Origin: a bacterium
GTDB taxonomy: Bacteria; Planctomycetota; J058; JAJDCP01
Direction of reading: 5' to 3'
Length of the DNA: 15,644 nt
Assembly (NCBI GenBank): GCA_030428695.1
Contig: JAUIEM010000231.1
Coordinates: 1-15,644, forward strand
Shown here: piece by piece, positions 1 through 6,975 of the stretch
How the letters are laid out: every line of letters begins with the position of its first letter
How positions within the stretch are numbered: the stretch's first letter is position 1
Position numbers and translations under genes: made by a program
Notes under the pieces: generated by a model
What the model saw: only the letters and a program-made list of their open reading frames with translations
What the model was told of the DNA's origin: nothing
The model's database searches: none

Positions 1-2724
1 GGCGACCTTCAGGCCTTCGCACACCGGAATCAGCAGATCGAGCGCGCGCCCGACCGGCAGCGGGCCCTTGCGGCGCAGGGTCTCGATCAGGGTCATGCCT
101 TCGATGAACTCGCGCACGAGATAGGCGACCGCGGGCTCGGGGTGGCCGACGCCGATGTAGCGCACCAGGGCGGGATGCCCGAAGGAGCGGAAGTGCTCGT
201 CGCTCTCCTTGAGCGACTGCACGAAGGCGGGGTTCTCGATGTAGCGCGGGTGGAAGAGCACCACCGTCGCGGGATCCCCCGCTGCGTCGTGCGCCCGGAA
301 CACCACTCCGCTCTTGCCGGTAGCGATCTGGCGCATCAGGCGGTAACCGTCGACGACCTTGCCGATGTTGCGCGAGCGGACGACCTCGTCGAGCTCGGGC
401 TCGGAGCTGAGCACCTCCGGCTTGACCACCGGGCTCTCGGTCGGCTCTGGCGTCTCGGTGATCTCCCGCGAGGCGCTGTCCGTCGCGTGCTCGTCGCCCT
501 GCAGGTGCAAAAGCTCCGAGCGTTCGTCGTCGGTCAGCGACCCGTCGGCGACCAGCAGGTCGCCGATCGGCTCGCGGATCCCCAGGGCACGCGCGACCTG
601 CTGCCGCTTGAGCGCGCGCTCGACGACCTCGTCCTGCAGGTAGCCCTCGTCGATCGCGAGCTGCCCGAACGGCACCGTCCGGTAGTGGAGCCGCCGCTGC
701 ACCGCCGAGTAGGGCGCCATCGAGTTCGCGACCTCGATCAGGTTCGACGGCCGCAGCTCGGGGTCCTTCTCCAGCAGCCGCACCACCAGCGCCGACAGGA
801 AGCGCGGAAGCTCCGGACGCAGCTTGCGCGGCGGCACCACCGGATCCTTCAGGTGCTTGGCGAGGACGACCGAGGGGTTGCTGCCCCCGAAAGGGAACCT
901 CCCCGTCAGGGCGTAGTAGAACGTCGCCCCGAGCGAATACGCATCCGCCCCGGAGGTCACGTGCTTGCCCATGATCTGCTCGGGAGCGATCGTCGCCGGC
1001 GTCCCCTGCACCCCGCTCTCGTTGCCGTCGCGCCGCCCGAGCATGCGCGCGACGCCGAAGTCGGTCACGCGGGCGTCGCCCTGCCGGGTCAGCAGGATGT
1101 TCGCCGGCTTGACGTCCCGGTGCACGATCTTCGCGTGGTGCGCCGCCGCCAGCCCCAGGGCGGCTCCGCGGCAGATGTGGACCGCGACGTCGATCGGCAG
1201 CGGCCCGCGCTTGGCGACCAGCTCGGACAGGCTGCCGCCGCGCACGAGCTGCATCACGATGTAGGGGTCGCTGTCCTCGTAGCCGACGTTGTACACCTGC
1301 ACGACGTTCGGATGCTCGATGCGGGCCGCGATGCGCGCCTCATTGACCAGCTGCCGCACGGACTCGGTGCCGAGCCCCTGGACCGCGAGCACTTTGAGCG
1401 CGACCGGCTTGTCGAGGGCGAGGTGGTGGGCCTGGTAGACGACCCCGTTGCCGCCGCGCCCGATCACCCGATCGACCAGCGAGCCGCCGATCACCCGCCC
1501 GGGCGCGATCGCCGCCGCCGACTGCATCAGATCGGCGAGCCGGCTCGGCGACAGCCGCTGCAGCGCTTCCCCGGCCGACTGCCCGGTCAGCCCGCTCAGG
1601 GCCGCGAGCGCTTCGTCGACCGTCTTGACCCGCGTGCTCGGCTCGATGGAGCGCAGGCTGTGGAACACCTGGCGCGCCTCCTCGGAGAACTCGTCGAGCC
1701 CGCTGGCCGATGTCGAGCCTGTCAGCAGGCGCGTGAACAGCACCCCGAGGCTGAACACGTCGCTGCACTCGTTCGGCAGCCCGCCGACAGGCAGGAGCAG
1801 CTCCGGGGCGACGTACTCGCGCTCGGCCTCGGGCAGCGCGGCGTAGTCCATCGCCCCGACCGGCCCGAAGTCGACCAGGACCACACGCTCCTGCGCGACG
1901 ATGAACGAGGACGCGTTCAGGCTGCCGTGCACCCGGTCGAGGGAGTGGATCTCGCGCACGACCTCCGCCGCCGCCACCAGGAAGCCCTGGGCGACCTCGA
2001 GGGGCTGGGGCCCGAGCGCGACCAGCGGCCGCCCGGCGACCTCCTCGCGCACGAGATAGGCCCGCCCGTCCAGCCGGCCGACCTCGACGATGGAAGCGAC
2101 CGCGCCGGGCCGCAACGCGTGTAGCTCGGCGGCCTTGCGCACGTATTGCGAGACCAGCTCTTCGCGCGCGGACAGCTCGGCGCTGAGCAGCTTGAGCTGG
2201 TAGGTGCGCCCCTTGCCGTCGGCGACCCGCAGGAGCTCGGCCTCGGCCGTCCTGCCTCGCTCTTCGATGACGTGGAAGCGGCCGATCAGGCGCGCCCCCG
2301 GCGGCGCGAGCCCCTCGACGGAGAGCCGCACCGAGGCCCGGCGCTTGTTCCCGAGGTGCAGGCGCACCTTGGTACGCAGCTCGGCCATCCCGATCGGCTT
2401 GACGAGGAAGTCGACCGCGCCCGCGTCATAGGCCCGCATCATCAGCTCTTCGTCGCCGCCGGAGCTGACGAGCACGACCGGCACATCGTAGTCGAGTCTC
2501 TCGACGATCTGACGGCAGACCTCGGCGCCGTCGGCCGCGGAGGTGTCGAGGTCGAGCAGGATCAGGGAGGGCTGCGCCTGCGCGACGCTCTTGAGCGCCT
2601 CGCCCGGCTCGCGGAAGCGCAGCAGGGTGCGTCCGAGGCTCTCGAGGCTGGAGGCCGTGTAGTTCAGGGAGAAGGCGTCCTCGTTGACGAGGAAGATGGG
2701 CCCGTTCTCTCGGTGCGTGCTCAC
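1..2724 (-). CDS. Receiver domain fused to three Ser/Thr kinase-like domains (3' end outside window)
   Basis: The frame is open for 908 codons from a GTG at 2724 to the window edge, so the C terminus is missing. GGAG at 2730-2733 lies 5 nt before the GTG. Residues about 8-125 form a response-regulator receiver domain with acidic E15/D16, phospho-acceptor D58 (ILLDLD) and a late VKP lysine. Residues about 135-400 look like a degenerate kinase: the HRD site is replaced by HGSLN (H266) while a DFG (D285) remains. Residues about 420-680 are a complete Hanks-type kinase with GRGGNGVVY, K444 (VALKV), HRDVKPAN (D537) and DFG (D555). Residues about 686-742 resemble the helical MshEN/GspE-N-like linker (GQLAIDEGYL, then IGDLLVADGSL). 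A third kinase-like domain starts near residue 789; it has ATGKSGVVF but no VAIK lysine. The middle domain is the only one seen here with all catalytic residues. It probably phosphorylates cytosolic proteins, with activity tuned by the receiver and pseudokinases (inference). No transmembrane segment is seen in this part. Confidence 0.9.
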   Translation of the reverse strand, partial: MSTHRENGPIFLVNEDAFSLNYTASSLESLGRTLLRFREPGEALKSVAQAQPSLILLDLDTSAADGAEVCRQIVERLDYDVPVVLVSSGGDEELMMRAYDAGAVDFLVKPIGMAELRTKVRLHLGNKRRASVRLSVEGLAPPGARLIGRFHVIEERGRTAEAELLRVADGKGRTYQLKLLSAELSAREELVSQYVRKAAELHALRPGAVASIVEVGRLDGRAYLVREEVAGRPLVALGPQPLEVAQGFLVAAAEVVREIHSLDRVHGSLNASSFIVAQERVVLVDFGPVGAMDYAALPEAEREYVAPELLLPVGGLPNECSDVFSLGVLFTRLLTGSTSASGLDEFSEEARQVFHSLRSIEPSTRVKTVDEALAALSGLTGQSAGEALQRLSPSRLADLMQSAAAIAPGRVIGGSLVDRVIGRGGNGVVYQAHHLALDKPVALKVLAVQGLGTESVRQLVNEARIAARIEHPNVVQVYNVGYEDSDPYIVMQLVRGGSLSELVAKRGPLPIDVAVHICRGAALGLAAAHHAKIVHRDVKPANILLTRQGDARVTDFGVARMLGRRDGNESGVQGTPATIAPEQIMGKHVTSGADAYSLGATFYYALTGRFPFGGSNPSVVLAKHLKDPVVPPRKLRPELPRFLSALVVRLLEKDPELRPSNLIEVANSMAPYSAVQRRLHYRTVPFGQLAIDEGYLQDEVVERALKRQQVARALGIREPIGDLLVADGSLTDDERSELLHLQGDEHATDSASREITETPEPTESPVVKPEVLSSEPELDEVVRSRNIGKVVDGYRLMRQIATGKSGVVFRAHDAAGDPATVVLFHPRYIENPAFVQSLKESDEHFRSFGHPALVRYIGVGHPEPAVAYLVREFIEGMTLIETLRRKGPLPVGRALDLLIPVCEGLKVA

Positions 2725-2816
2725 GGGGTCTCCGCGCGAAGCCTGGGCAGAGGATGTGACCTCCTATCTTGCCAGGAAAGCGGGCCCCGATCAAGCCGCC
2801 GCGGAAGCGGCCGGGG

Positions 2817-3338
2817 TCAGCGCGCGGACAGCTTGTCGAGCGAGCTCGAGGCCCACTGCATGCACTCGCTGACGAACCCGTCCCAGCCGTCGCCGAGGCG
2901 CACGCGGAGGAACGCGACGAAGAGGTGATCGACCAGGCCGAAGAAGTCCTCGAGGTCGGTCAACCGCGCCGCCACCATGTCGTCCCCGGGCTCGACCCCG
3001 AGCTCGGGCATCTTCGTCGAGCTGATCTTCAGCCCGTCGCCGGTGATCAGCGCCGACCAGCTGCGCTCCCCCTGGGCGAGCTGCACCCGCGCCTTCGCCA
3101 GCTTCTTGCCCGACATCAGCGCCATCCAGGCCTCCGGCGAGCGGGCAGGGTTGCCCTTCTTCAGGCTCGCCTCCTGCGCTTCCTCCTCATCGCTGACAAA
3201 GCCGAGGTAGTCGTCGAGGACGACGCCGATGCGCCCGTCGGGATGGTCGAAGGTGCCGGTCCCCGATTCGGTCTGAAACCACAGCCAGGTCAGGAACTCC
3301 CGGCCGAGGAAGGCCTTCTCACCGCCGAGGTATTCCAT
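2817..3338 (-). CDS. RdgC-like protein, C-terminal half encoded as its own gene
   Basis: This 173-aa protein starts at an ATG that shares its A with the TGA of the upstream RdgC-like gene (TGATG). A strong GGAGG at 3346-3350 sits 7 nt before the ATG, inside the upstream coding sequence, so independent or coupled initiation is well supported. It begins MEYLGGEKAFLGREFLTWLW. The segment FLGREFLTWLWFQTES and the later MALMSGKKLAKARVQL resemble what I recall of the C-terminal half of RdgC-type proteins, or of a hypothetical protein encoded directly after short RdgC genes in Geobacter-like bacteria. That recollection needs a search. RdgC in Proteobacteria is a ring-shaped DNA-binding protein that limits RecA loading. 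No signal peptide or membrane segment is present. It likely works with the upstream product. The alternative is an unrelated partner protein of unknown function. Confidence 0.7.
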   Translation of the reverse strand: MEYLGGEKAFLGREFLTWLWFQTESGTGTFDHPDGRIGVVLDDYLGFVSDEEEAQEASLKKGNPARSPEAWMALMSGKKLAKARVQLAQGERSWSALITGDGLKISSTKMPELGVEPGDDMVAARLTDLEDFFGLVDHLFVAFLRVRLGDGWDGFVSECMQWASSSLDKLSAR

Positions 3339-3955
3339 CACGCGCCCTCCGAGAAGTCGGTGGGCTCGCACGCGACCAGCAGGCCGAGCTCGTCCTCCGT
3401 GCCGAGCAGGGCGCAGCCCTGGGTGTAGGGATTGAGCGGCTCGAGCTCGGTCTCGAAGGTGCGCTCGAACAGGTCGACGAAGATGTCGAGCGCGCCCTTG
3501 CTGAAGGAGCCGACGCCGACCAGCCGGGTCTGCACGTTCCAGAACCAGTCGACCTGCGCGTACGAGGTGTTGACCTCGGCGAGGAGCTCGGCGCGGCACT
3601 GCTCCCGGATCTCGCGGCGCTTCTTCGGCGGCACCCGCTCGGCGTCCGCCTCCTTCCGCCAGGCCTGCTCTTCCCGCAGGCACATCGCCCGGAACAGCGC
3701 GCCGGGTACCTTCTTCTTGTCGACCCGCAGGCCGAGCGTCAGGTACGGCTCGTGATAGATGTTCTCGAGCTCGAAGTCGGTGTCGAAGAAGTGCTGCGGA
3801 CCGGTCCAGCCGGCCCGGCCGCCCATCTCGACGGTCGCGATCATGTTCTCGACCGAGAACTTCTCGATCGTCTCGCGGAACTCCGGCGCCATCACGTCCG
3901 GCTTGTCGCCGAGGGAACGGAAACGGCAGATCGACAGGGAGCTCTTGTTCAGCAA
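3338..3955 (-). CDS. rdgC: RdgC-like recombination-associated protein, N-terminal part
   Basis: This 205-aa protein starts at TTG 3955, chosen because GGAGG (3961-3965) lies 5 nt upstream, a near-consensus promoter lies just before it, and the resulting N terminus MLNKSSLSICRF mirrors the start of RdgC proteins. Features seen that match my knowledge of the family (PF04381) are GWTGPQHFFDTDF after the first third, then LRVDKKKVPGALF, then a charged segment with PPKKRREIREQCRAELL, and SFSKGALDIFVDLFERTF near the end. E. coli RdgC is a single 303-aa chain; this protein and the next gene together give 378 residues. RdgC binds duplex DNA without sequence specificity and modulates RecA in replication and recombination. 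The frame ends in TGATG, coupling it to the downstream half. Family assignment is from motif memory, not alignment. Confidence 0.7.
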   Translation of the reverse strand: MLNKSSLSICRFRSLGDKPDVMAPEFRETIEKFSVENMIATVEMGGRAGWTGPQHFFDTDFELENIYHEPYLTLGLRVDKKKVPGALFRAMCLREEQAWRKEADAERVPPKKRREIREQCRAELLAEVNTSYAQVDWFWNVQTRLVGVGSFSKGALDIFVDLFERTFETELEPLNPYTQGCALLGTEDELGLLVACEPTDFSEGA

Positions 3956-3989
3956 GGGAGCCTCCGGAAAGGGGCGGGAAAGGCGGCCG

Positions 3990-4018
3990 AGTATAGGTCC
4001 CGCCCGGCGCGCGGTCAA
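3990..4018 (-). promoter_or_regulatory. Sigma-70-type promoter of the split rdgC pair
   Basis: On the minus strand TTGACC (4013-4018) and TATACT (3990-3995) are separated by exactly 17 nt; each box has five of six consensus bases. The -35 box contains the TGA stop of the glycosyltransferase gene (4015-4017). Transcription would start near 3983, leaving a leader of about 28 nt to the TTG start at 3955. It is the best promoter match in the window and argues that the RdgC-like genes, and perhaps the kinase behind them, form a transcription unit separate from the upstream gene pair. Confidence 0.7.
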
Positions 4019-5076
4019 GGCGTCGGATCCCCCAGCCGCGCCCGCAACGCCGCCGCCTCCCCGTCCCCTGGAACCTCCGCGAGCCGCGCGTCCACACAGC
4101 TCCGCGCCGCCGCCATCCGGCCGAGGGCGAGCAGCGCCCGGGCCTGCCCCAGCCGCCCCACCGCCCCCAGCGAGCGGAAGAGCACCAGCGCCGCCAGCGG
4201 CCGCCCCGCGGCGAGCAGCGCGCGCCCGCGGTGCGCGGCGCTGGCCTCCCCCCGTCCGGCGAGCAGAGCGCACAGCAGGCGGTCGTAGTCCGCGTCCGGA
4301 GCGAGCTCCGCCGGCGCCCGCGGCGGGCCCTCCCAGCCCCACCGCGGCAACGCCCCCAGGCCCCCGTGGGTGTGGCTGGCCCTCGCCCCGAAGCCGATGT
4401 TGCTGACCAGGTTGACCGCGCTGACGGCGCTGACGGCCCCCGCCGCCAGCCGCGCCCAGCTCCACTGGAAGTCCCAGGTGTCGAGCGTCCCGGCCCCCGC
4501 CGCCCGCGTCCGTTTCCGCCGCCGCCCCGCCTCTTCGGCGCCGACGACCGCGGCGACCCGGCGGGCCACCTCCTCGGACGCCGCGCTCGCCGCGCCGACG
4601 TCGTACAGCCGCCAGGCCCGCCGCCAGGACGCCCAGCCCCAGATGCTGCCGAGCCGCGAGTAGAGGTGCGTCGCCGCCTTCCAGCGCAGCAGCGGGTTGC
4701 AGCCACTGACCTGCGCGACCCGCGGCTCGTGACGGTAGCGCGCGAGCAGGCTCTCACAGAAGGGGAAGAAGTCCGCACCCGGCAGCGTGTCGTCCTCGAG
4801 CACAATCGCCTCGGGCTCCGCCGCGAACACCGCGTCCAGACCGGAGGACAGCCGCGCCCGCAGCCCGAGGTGGCGCTCGGCGAACAGCCGCTCGACCGCG
4901 CACGGCCAGTCGACCGCGCACACCGCCCGCGCCGCGGCGACCGCTTCCGCCTCGCCCGCCCGCGGCCCGTCGGCGATCAGGAACAGCCGCCGGGGCCGCG
5001 CCGCCCGCACCGCCGCGAACACCCGCGCGGTCAATGCGGGCCGGCGGTACAGGAAGAGGGCGACCGGCGTCCGCAC
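4015..5076 (-). CDS. Glycosyltransferase, GT2-like HlpA-type
   Basis: The 353-aa protein starts at GTG 5076, which shares one base with the TAG stop of the ABC1-kinase gene (TAGTG). The N terminus gives TPVALFLYRRPALTARVF and then LFLIADGPR, the first strand pair of a GT-A fold. IVLEDDTLPG with LEDD at residues 93-96 is the acidic metal/nucleotide-sugar motif region. WGWASWRRAWRLYD (from residue 146), then WDFQWSWARL and NLVSNIGFGARASHTHGG, are blocks I know from GT2-like proteins often named hemolytic protein HlpA-like. These transfer sugars in surface polysaccharide synthesis; donor and acceptor cannot be read here. The last roughly 80 residues are Ala/Arg/Leu-rich helices resembling TPR-like repeats. 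There is no membrane segment. Expression is probably coupled to the upstream kinase gene; the functional link is unknown. Confidence 0.85.
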   Translation of the reverse strand: MRTPVALFLYRRPALTARVFAAVRAARPRRLFLIADGPRAGEAEAVAAARAVCAVDWPCAVERLFAERHLGLRARLSSGLDAVFAAEPEAIVLEDDTLPGADFFPFCESLLARYRHEPRVAQVSGCNPLLRWKAATHLYSRLGSIWGWASWRRAWRLYDVGAASAASEEVARRVAAVVGAEEAGRRRKRTRAAGAGTLDTWDFQWSWARLAAGAVSAVSAVNLVSNIGFGARASHTHGGLGALPRWGWEGPPRAPAELAPDADYDRLLCALLAGRGEASAAHRGRALLAAGRPLAALVLFRSLGAVGRLGQARALLALGRMAAARSCVDARLAEVPGDGEAAALRARLGDPTP

Positions 5077-6857
5077 TACTCCGCCGGCTCCGCCGCCTCC
5101 GCGGCCGGCTTCTTCGCGGGCTTCTTCTTGCCCCGGCTCGCGAAGCGCCGCACCTTCGCGATCAGCGAGAACAGCGGCGCGAGGCGCAGCTTCCCGAACC
5201 GTCCGGACCAGAAGTGCGAACCGAGACCGATCCAGAACAGGGCGCTCGCCCCCATCAGGCACAGCACCGCGAGGATCGGCACCTGCTTGTAGGTCAGCGG
5301 GTCGTTGCCGGCGAGCACCGCGGCGGACACGAACAGCGCCGAGGACGCGAGGGCCAGGGCGAGCCGGGTCGAGGCCCGGTTGAGATCGGCGCCGAGCCGC
5401 TCGAGCGCGGGGTTCCCGACCTCGAGCCGCAGCGAGCCGCCTTCGAGGTCCATCAGGATCTGGCTGAGCTGGCCCGGGATCTCCTGGATGAAGCCGGACA
5501 TCGCGAGCATGCTCGAGGTCATGTTCTCGAACAGCTTCTGCGGGTTGTAGCGGTCCTTGATCAGGCGCGCCGCGTAGGGCTGCGCGGTCTTGATGATGTC
5601 GAGGTTGGGCTCGAGCCGGCGGATGATCCCCTCGAGGGTGCCGGTCGCCTTGCCGAGGATCGCGTACTCGTGCGCGACCCGGATCCGGTACTCGGTGCCC
5701 GCGTTGAGCATGTCCTGCAGGAGCGCCGCCGAGTCGATGTCCTCGAGGCTCTCTTCGATGTACTTCGCCCGGATCTCCCCGATCGTGCGCTTGAACTGGT
5801 TCATCGGGATGCGCTGGGTCGGCGTCCCCATCCGCATCACGATCCGGGCGATGCTGTCGAGGTCGCCGTTGAGCACGGACAGGCATAGCACCACGATGTC
5901 GTCGACCTGCGACTTCGACAGCCGCCCGACCAGCCCGAAGTCGATGAAGCCGAGCTTGCGCTCGGGGGTGACGATGATGTTCCCCGGGTGCGGGTCGCCG
6001 TGGTAGTAGCCGTGCTCGAAGATCTGCAGGTAGATCGACTCGAGCAGGATCTCGAAGACCTCCGGCGCCTCTTCGCTGTCCGGCTCGACCTTCGCGAGCT
6101 TGTAGCCGTGGATGCGCTCCTGGGTCAGCACCGTCTGGCAGCTCAGCTCCTCGTACAGCGCCGGTACGACCACCTTGTCGTAGCTCTCGAAGTTCTTGCG
6201 GAAGGTGCGCAGATGCGCCGCCTCCTGCAGGAAGCTCAACTCGGCCGACAGCGCCTTGTCGAAGATCTCGACGATCTCCTTCGGCGAGTACAGCTCGACC
6301 TCCTCGATCGTCGCCTCGAGCAGCCGGGCGAGCACGTGCAGGATGTCGAGGTCGGCGCGGATGATCGTGCCGATGCCGGGCCGCTGCACCTTGACGACCA
6401 CCTCTTCGCCGCTGTGCAGGCGGGCGAGGTGGACCTGGGCGATGCTCGCGGTCGCGAGCGGCTCCTCATCGATGCTCGCGTACAGCTCCGACCAGGGTTT
6501 GCCGAGCCCCTCCTCGATCATCTGCGCGACCGCCTCGAAGGTGATGGTCGGGGCGTTGTCCTGGAGCTTGACCAGCTCCTTGATCATGTGCGGCGGCATC
6601 AGGTCGAGGCGCGTCGAGAGCACCTGGCCGAGCTTGATGAAGGTCGGCCCGAGCTCTTCGAGCATCAGGCGGAAGCGGCGGGCGGTGCCGGCGGGATCCT
6701 CGGCCGTGGCCTGGAAGGTCTCGACGCGCATGCCGAGCGTGTCGGCGACCCCGCCGAGGTATTGGGCGAAGCCGTGCCGGCTCAACGTCTTGATGATCGT
6801 CGTCAGGCGGTCGATGTCGGTGACGAGGCTGCCCAGGAGCGTGCCGGATGTGGCCAT
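5076..6857 (-). CDS. ABC1/AarF/UbiB-family atypical kinase, membrane-anchored
   Basis: The 593-aa protein starts at ATG 6857: GAGGG at 6865-6869 lies 7 nt upstream, and an in-frame GTG at 6893 lies upstream of the predicted -10 box. Family hallmarks are all present: the KxGQ motif (K75-L-G-Q78, in FIKLGQVLSTR), the Ala-rich loop ATASIAQVH (135-143) that replaces the usual Gly loop, VVVKVQRPG with K156, HGDPHPGN (286-293) with D288, and FIDFG with D306. Two hydrophobic segments, about 498-516 and 526-545, form a C-terminal membrane hairpin, followed by a basic Lys/Ala-rich tail. UbiB/COQ8 proteins are ATPases or atypical kinases needed for quinone synthesis and lipid handling at the inner membrane. 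No quinone biosynthesis gene is in this window, so I do not assign ubiB. The gene overlaps the glycosyltransferase by one base and is divergent from the Lon-like gene. Confidence 0.93.
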   Translation of the reverse strand: MATSGTLLGSLVTDIDRLTTIIKTLSRHGFAQYLGGVADTLGMRVETFQATAEDPAGTARRFRLMLEELGPTFIKLGQVLSTRLDLMPPHMIKELVKLQDNAPTITFEAVAQMIEEGLGKPWSELYASIDEEPLATASIAQVHLARLHSGEEVVVKVQRPGIGTIIRADLDILHVLARLLEATIEEVELYSPKEIVEIFDKALSAELSFLQEAAHLRTFRKNFESYDKVVVPALYEELSCQTVLTQERIHGYKLAKVEPDSEEAPEVFEILLESIYLQIFEHGYYHGDPHPGNIIVTPERKLGFIDFGLVGRLSKSQVDDIVVLCLSVLNGDLDSIARIVMRMGTPTQRIPMNQFKRTIGEIRAKYIEESLEDIDSAALLQDMLNAGTEYRIRVAHEYAILGKATGTLEGIIRRLEPNLDIIKTAQPYAARLIKDRYNPQKLFENMTSSMLAMSGFIQEIPGQLSQILMDLEGGSLRLEVGNPALERLGADLNRASTRLALALASSALFVSAAVLAGNDPLTYKQVPILAVLCLMGASALFWIGLGSHFWSGRFGKLRLAPLFSLIAKVRRFASRGKKKPAKKPAAEAAEPAE

Positions 6858-6883
6858 GGTGGTTCCCTCGCTGCAAGGGTGCG

Positions 6884-6892
6884 ATTGTACCA
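6884..6892 (-). promoter_or_regulatory. Extended -10 promoter of the ABC1-kinase gene
   Basis: On the minus strand TACAAT (6884-6889) is preceded by TGG (6890-6892), giving an extended -10 element (TGn-TACAAT). No good -35 box lies 16-18 nt upstream, which is common for extended -10 promoters. Start of transcription would be near 6876 and the leader about 20 nt long, consistent with the ATG at 6857. Confidence 0.5.
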
Positions 6893-6940
6893 CACGCCTC
6901 CGTCACGCTGCCCGGGTCGCCCGCGTCGTCGCGCTTCCGC

Positions 6941-6946
6941 TATACT
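6941..6946 (+). promoter_or_regulatory. -10 box of the Lon-like protease gene
   Basis: TATACT stands out in an otherwise GC-rich stretch 30 nt before the ATG at 6976. The -35 region at 17-18 nt spacing is poor (TCGCCC at best), so use of an activator or alternative sigma factor is possible. It faces away from the ABC1-kinase promoter; the two -10 boxes are about 50 bp apart in the same 118-bp divergent spacer. Confidence 0.4.
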
Positions 6947-6975
6947 CCCCACTCCCCCCTGTCCGGAGGTTCCCG

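Noticed and set aside
142..2124. A 660-codon plus-strand open frame
   Set aside because: Antisense to the receiver/kinase protein; no recognisable domain, while the minus strand shows HRD and DFG motifs.
3956..4465. Upstream extension of the RdgC-like frame to 4465
   Set aside because: It overlaps the glycosyltransferase out of frame and would start upstream of the clear promoter at 3990-4018.
5077..5886. N-terminal extension of the glycosyltransferase frame to 5886
   Set aside because: The extra part overlaps the ABC1-kinase C terminus in another frame and is Arg/Pro/Ala-rich; the GT-A fold starts right at GTG 5076.
6858..6893. Alternative GTG start for the ABC1 kinase at 6893
   Set aside because: It lies upstream of the predicted -10 box, and the ATG at 6857 has a properly spaced GAGGG.
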